Assembly (NCBI GenBank): GCA_003979155.1
Contig: RYWL01000015.1
Coordinates: 1-33,970 of the forward strand
Source: Muribaculaceae bacterium
Lineage (GTDB): Bacteria; Bacteroidota; Bacteroidia; Bacteroidales; Muribaculaceae
DNA length: 33,970 bases
Direction of reading: 5' to 3'
Positions 31,935 through 33,970 of the stretch are shown piece by piece. The notes under the pieces are model-generated. The model did not search any database. It was not told the origin of the DNA and worked only from the letters and a program-made list of their open reading frames with translations. The translations under genes and the position numbers were made by a program. The stretch's first letter is position 1. Each line of letters starts with the position of its first letter.

Positions 31935-33908
31935 ATGATTCTAAGGAAAACTCCCGGCAGGCTGGGGCTTTTTGCGGCTCTGCTCCTGTCGTTCACAGTC
32001 TCCTCCCCGGCTCGTGCGGAGTCGGAAGAAGAAAGAGACACAGTATATATGCTTAGGGATGTGGAAGTGACAGCCGCACGCCGTCCTATTGCAACAGTGC
32101 AGACAATCTCCGGAAAAGAGTTGCAGGCCATGTCGACAACTTCGATTGCCGACGCACTCAAGTATTTTGCCGGTGTGCAGATTAAAGACTTCGGCGGTCT
32201 CGGAGGCATGAAGACAATCAATGTGCGTTCGCTCGGTGCGGAGCATGTGGGAGTCTATATCGACGGTGTGAGGCTGACCAATGCGCAGAATGGTACTGTC
32301 GACCTCGGCAAATACTCGCTGTCGACACTTGAGTCTGTATCTCTGTTCAATGCCAATAAGTTCGAGACATGCCAGGCGGCCTCGGAGTACGCCTCTGGAG
32401 CTACCGTATATCTCAAAACACGCCGTCCGACAACAGATTCGCTCTCCGTTCTCGGCGGAGTCGCCTCTTTTCACACCTACCGTGCGCGCCTCAACGCCCA
32501 ATGTGTGCGCAAGGGCTGGTCGGCTTTTGTCGACGCCGAGTATCTCAACTCCAAAGGCGACTTCCCCTTCAGATACAAATCGCAATATGAAGATACCGTA
32601 GGACGCCGGCACAACTCCGACATCCGTTACAGCCGTGTGGAAGGCGCTTTGTTCAAAGGCGGATTTTCGTCGCACGTATATGCCTATGTGTCAGAGCGCG
32701 GATGCCCGGGCGGCATAGTACGCCGCCTCTCCGACAAGTATATAAACATGGGTCGCGAATGGGACACCGACCTTTTTGTGCAGGGCTCATACATTCACTC
32801 CTTTTCGTCCGGCCACAGTGTGAAATTCAACATGAAGTACGCCCATGAGTATCTGCGATACAATACCGACTTCCCCGACAATACAGTTACGGCACGCTAC
32901 GACAACCACTATCGCCAGAACGATGCATATGCCTCGGCGGCCTACTCCTACACTTGTCGCAACTGGCTGTCGGTGAACGTGAGTTACGATGCACGCATGT
33001 CGTGGCTGAGCGCCGACCTCAAAAACTTCAGCACTGTGCGTCGCCTCGACCAGAAGGCAGTGGCGGCGGTTCAGGCCGGTTATAAGGGATTGCGGCTGGC
33101 CGCGTCGGCTCTGTATCAGCACTATCGCGACCATTCTTTCACACAGAGCGGAGCCGCCGAGCCGCTGTCGAAGGTGACTCCATCGGTGTCGCTCGCCTAT
33201 AGCATCGACGGGCTTCAACTGCGCGCGTGGTACAAGCGTATACTCCGTGTGCCTACACTCAACGACCTCTACTACACTCAGGCCGGAAACCGCTGGCTGA
33301 AGCCCGAGTATACAAAACAATGGAATTTTGGCGCACAATACGATTTTACGCCCTCCGGACCATGGGGAGCGTCGGTTCAGGCCGATTTTTACATCAACAG
33401 CATCACCGACCGCATTGTATGTCTGCCGATTAAAGGCACTTATCTGTGGTCGATGCTCAACTACGGCAAGACATATTGCCGGGGGATGAATTCTACAGTC
33501 TCGGGCCGCTATACCTCCGGGCAATGGAATTTCTCGCTTCTTGGTTCATTCACCTGGCAGCGCGACCTAAACCGCACCGACCCGACGGACGAGACTGTCT
33601 ACAACAAGCCCATCTGCTACTCGCCCACATTCTCCTGTGCTGTCACCGGCATAGCCCGGTGGCGCGTCTACTCGCTCACAGTGTCGAATATCCATGTATC
33701 GAAGCGCATGTGGTCGTATGCCGATCCTGCCGATATGCTTAAGCCCTATAACAACGTAGACCTCAAGCTCTCGGGGTCGTGGCGCATGTTGTCGGCCTCG
33801 CTGGAAGTCAACGACCTCTTCGATGTGCAGTATGAGCAAGTGCCGCGCTATCCCATGCCCGGACGCAATTTCGCTTTCACACTGTCGTATAATATCAACT
33901 TCAGGTAA
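31935..33908 (+). CDS. TonB-dependent outer-membrane receptor (BtuB/siderophore-receptor size class)
   Basis: A 657-residue receptor. I start at the ATG of MILRKTPGRLGLF, which opens a signal peptide ending ARA; the frame extends 11 codons upstream to a TTG that lies inside the -7 element and cannot be transcribed as a start. After the signal come a TonB-box-like segment (MLRDVEVTAARRP), a plug domain (ISGKELQAMSTTSIADALKYFAGVQIKDFGG, INVRSLGAEHVGVYIDGVRL) and a 22-strand-type barrel containing WYKRILRVPTLNDLYY, a hallmark of receptors for small iron or cobalamin ligands. It lacks the carboxypeptidase-like N-terminal domain of SusC proteins. The C-terminus is SYNINFR, one Arg beyond the usual terminal Phe. 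The divergent ABC operon supplies the matching inner-membrane step. Confidence 0.9.
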   Translation: MILRKTPGRLGLFAALLLSFTVSSPARAESEEERDTVYMLRDVEVTAARRPIATVQTISGKELQAMSTTSIADALKYFAGVQIKDFGGLGGMKTINVRSLGAEHVGVYIDGVRLTNAQNGTVDLGKYSLSTLESVSLFNANKFETCQAASEYASGATVYLKTRRPTTDSLSVLGGVASFHTYRARLNAQCVRKGWSAFVDAEYLNSKGDFPFRYKSQYEDTVGRRHNSDIRYSRVEGALFKGGFSSHVYAYVSERGCPGGIVRRLSDKYINMGREWDTDLFVQGSYIHSFSSGHSVKFNMKYAHEYLRYNTDFPDNTVTARYDNHYRQNDAYASAAYSYTCRNWLSVNVSYDARMSWLSADLKNFSTVRRLDQKAVAAVQAGYKGLRLAASALYQHYRDHSFTQSGAAEPLSKVTPSVSLAYSIDGLQLRAWYKRILRVPTLNDLYYTQAGNRWLKPEYTKQWNFGAQYDFTPSGPWGASVQADFYINSITDRIVCLPIKGTYLWSMLNYGKTYCRGMNSTVSGRYTSGQWNFSLLGSFTWQRDLNRTDPTDETVYNKPICYSPTFSCAVTGIARWRVYSLTVSNIHVSKRMWSYADPADMLKPYNNVDLKLSGSWRMLSASLEVNDLFDVQYEQVPRYPMPGRNFAFTLSYNINFR

Positions 33909-33970
33909 AAACTTATATAAGAGCTTGTTTAAAAACAAATGTGAATAATAAATTAAGCATCAGTCAATAT
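33909..33970. other. AT-rich tail of the window
   Basis: Contains a short inverted repeat TTGTTT-aa-AAACAA after the receptor stop, with no T-run, so at most a weak terminator. Nothing else is visible before the window ends. Confidence 0.3.

Overview
The window is chromosomal DNA from a member of the Bacteroidales, most likely Muribaculaceae or a close relative (inference from gene content and gene style; no database search was possible). The clearest direct evidence is promoter architecture. Several gene starts carry the Bacteroidota sigma-factor pattern TTTG-N19-21-TAnnTTTG: perfect copies precede tRNA-Lys, tRNA-Glu, a candidate small RNA and the metal/cofactor ABC operon, and -7-only copies precede lon, dusB, the ferredoxin, the DHH gene, the porin and the TonB receptor. 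Porin_10, DUF4827 and GIN-domain proteins and a degenerate EF-G paralogue point the same way.

Layout. (1) 1-5400, minus strand: partial tRNA-Lys, an iron-dependent alcohol dehydrogenase, and a lon - B3/B4 protein - threonylcarbamoyl-AMP synthase operon. (2) 5622-7778, plus strand: an EF-G2-type elongation factor whose G3 motif lacks the catalytic histidine, diverging from lon and closed by a strong terminator. (3) 8161-12923, minus strand: secreted metallophosphoesterase, a decayed gene, and a dusB - GIN-domain protein - polysaccharide flippase operon. (4) 12924-13617: a candidate ~65-nt small RNA with perfect promoter and intrinsic terminator, then a 56-residue 2[4Fe-4S] ferredoxin. (5) 13618-16653, minus strand: DHH phosphoesterase - DUF4827 lipoprotein - GlmM operon. 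(6) 16859-22522, plus strand: a complete tripartite RND efflux operon (outer-membrane channel, adaptor, pump), then tRNA-Glu(CUC) on the other strand sharing a bidirectional terminator. (7) 22899-25898: an AlkD-like protein and two convergent MFS transporters. (8) 25903-27906: a Porin_10 outer-membrane protein. (9) 28066-33908: an anchored family-3 solute-binding protein, a FecCD/BtuCDF-type ABC importer and a divergent TonB-dependent receptor, which together look like an outer- plus inner-membrane uptake system for an iron chelate, heme or a corrinoid.

Most of this is ordinary core-genome content; there is no CRISPR array, prophage or insertion sequence. The points most worth following are the GTPase-deficient-looking EF-G2, the small RNA candidate at about 13053-13118, the flippase with no usual start codon in its conserved N-terminus, the one-base frame problem at the start of the solute-binding protein, and the decayed gene at 9204-9622.
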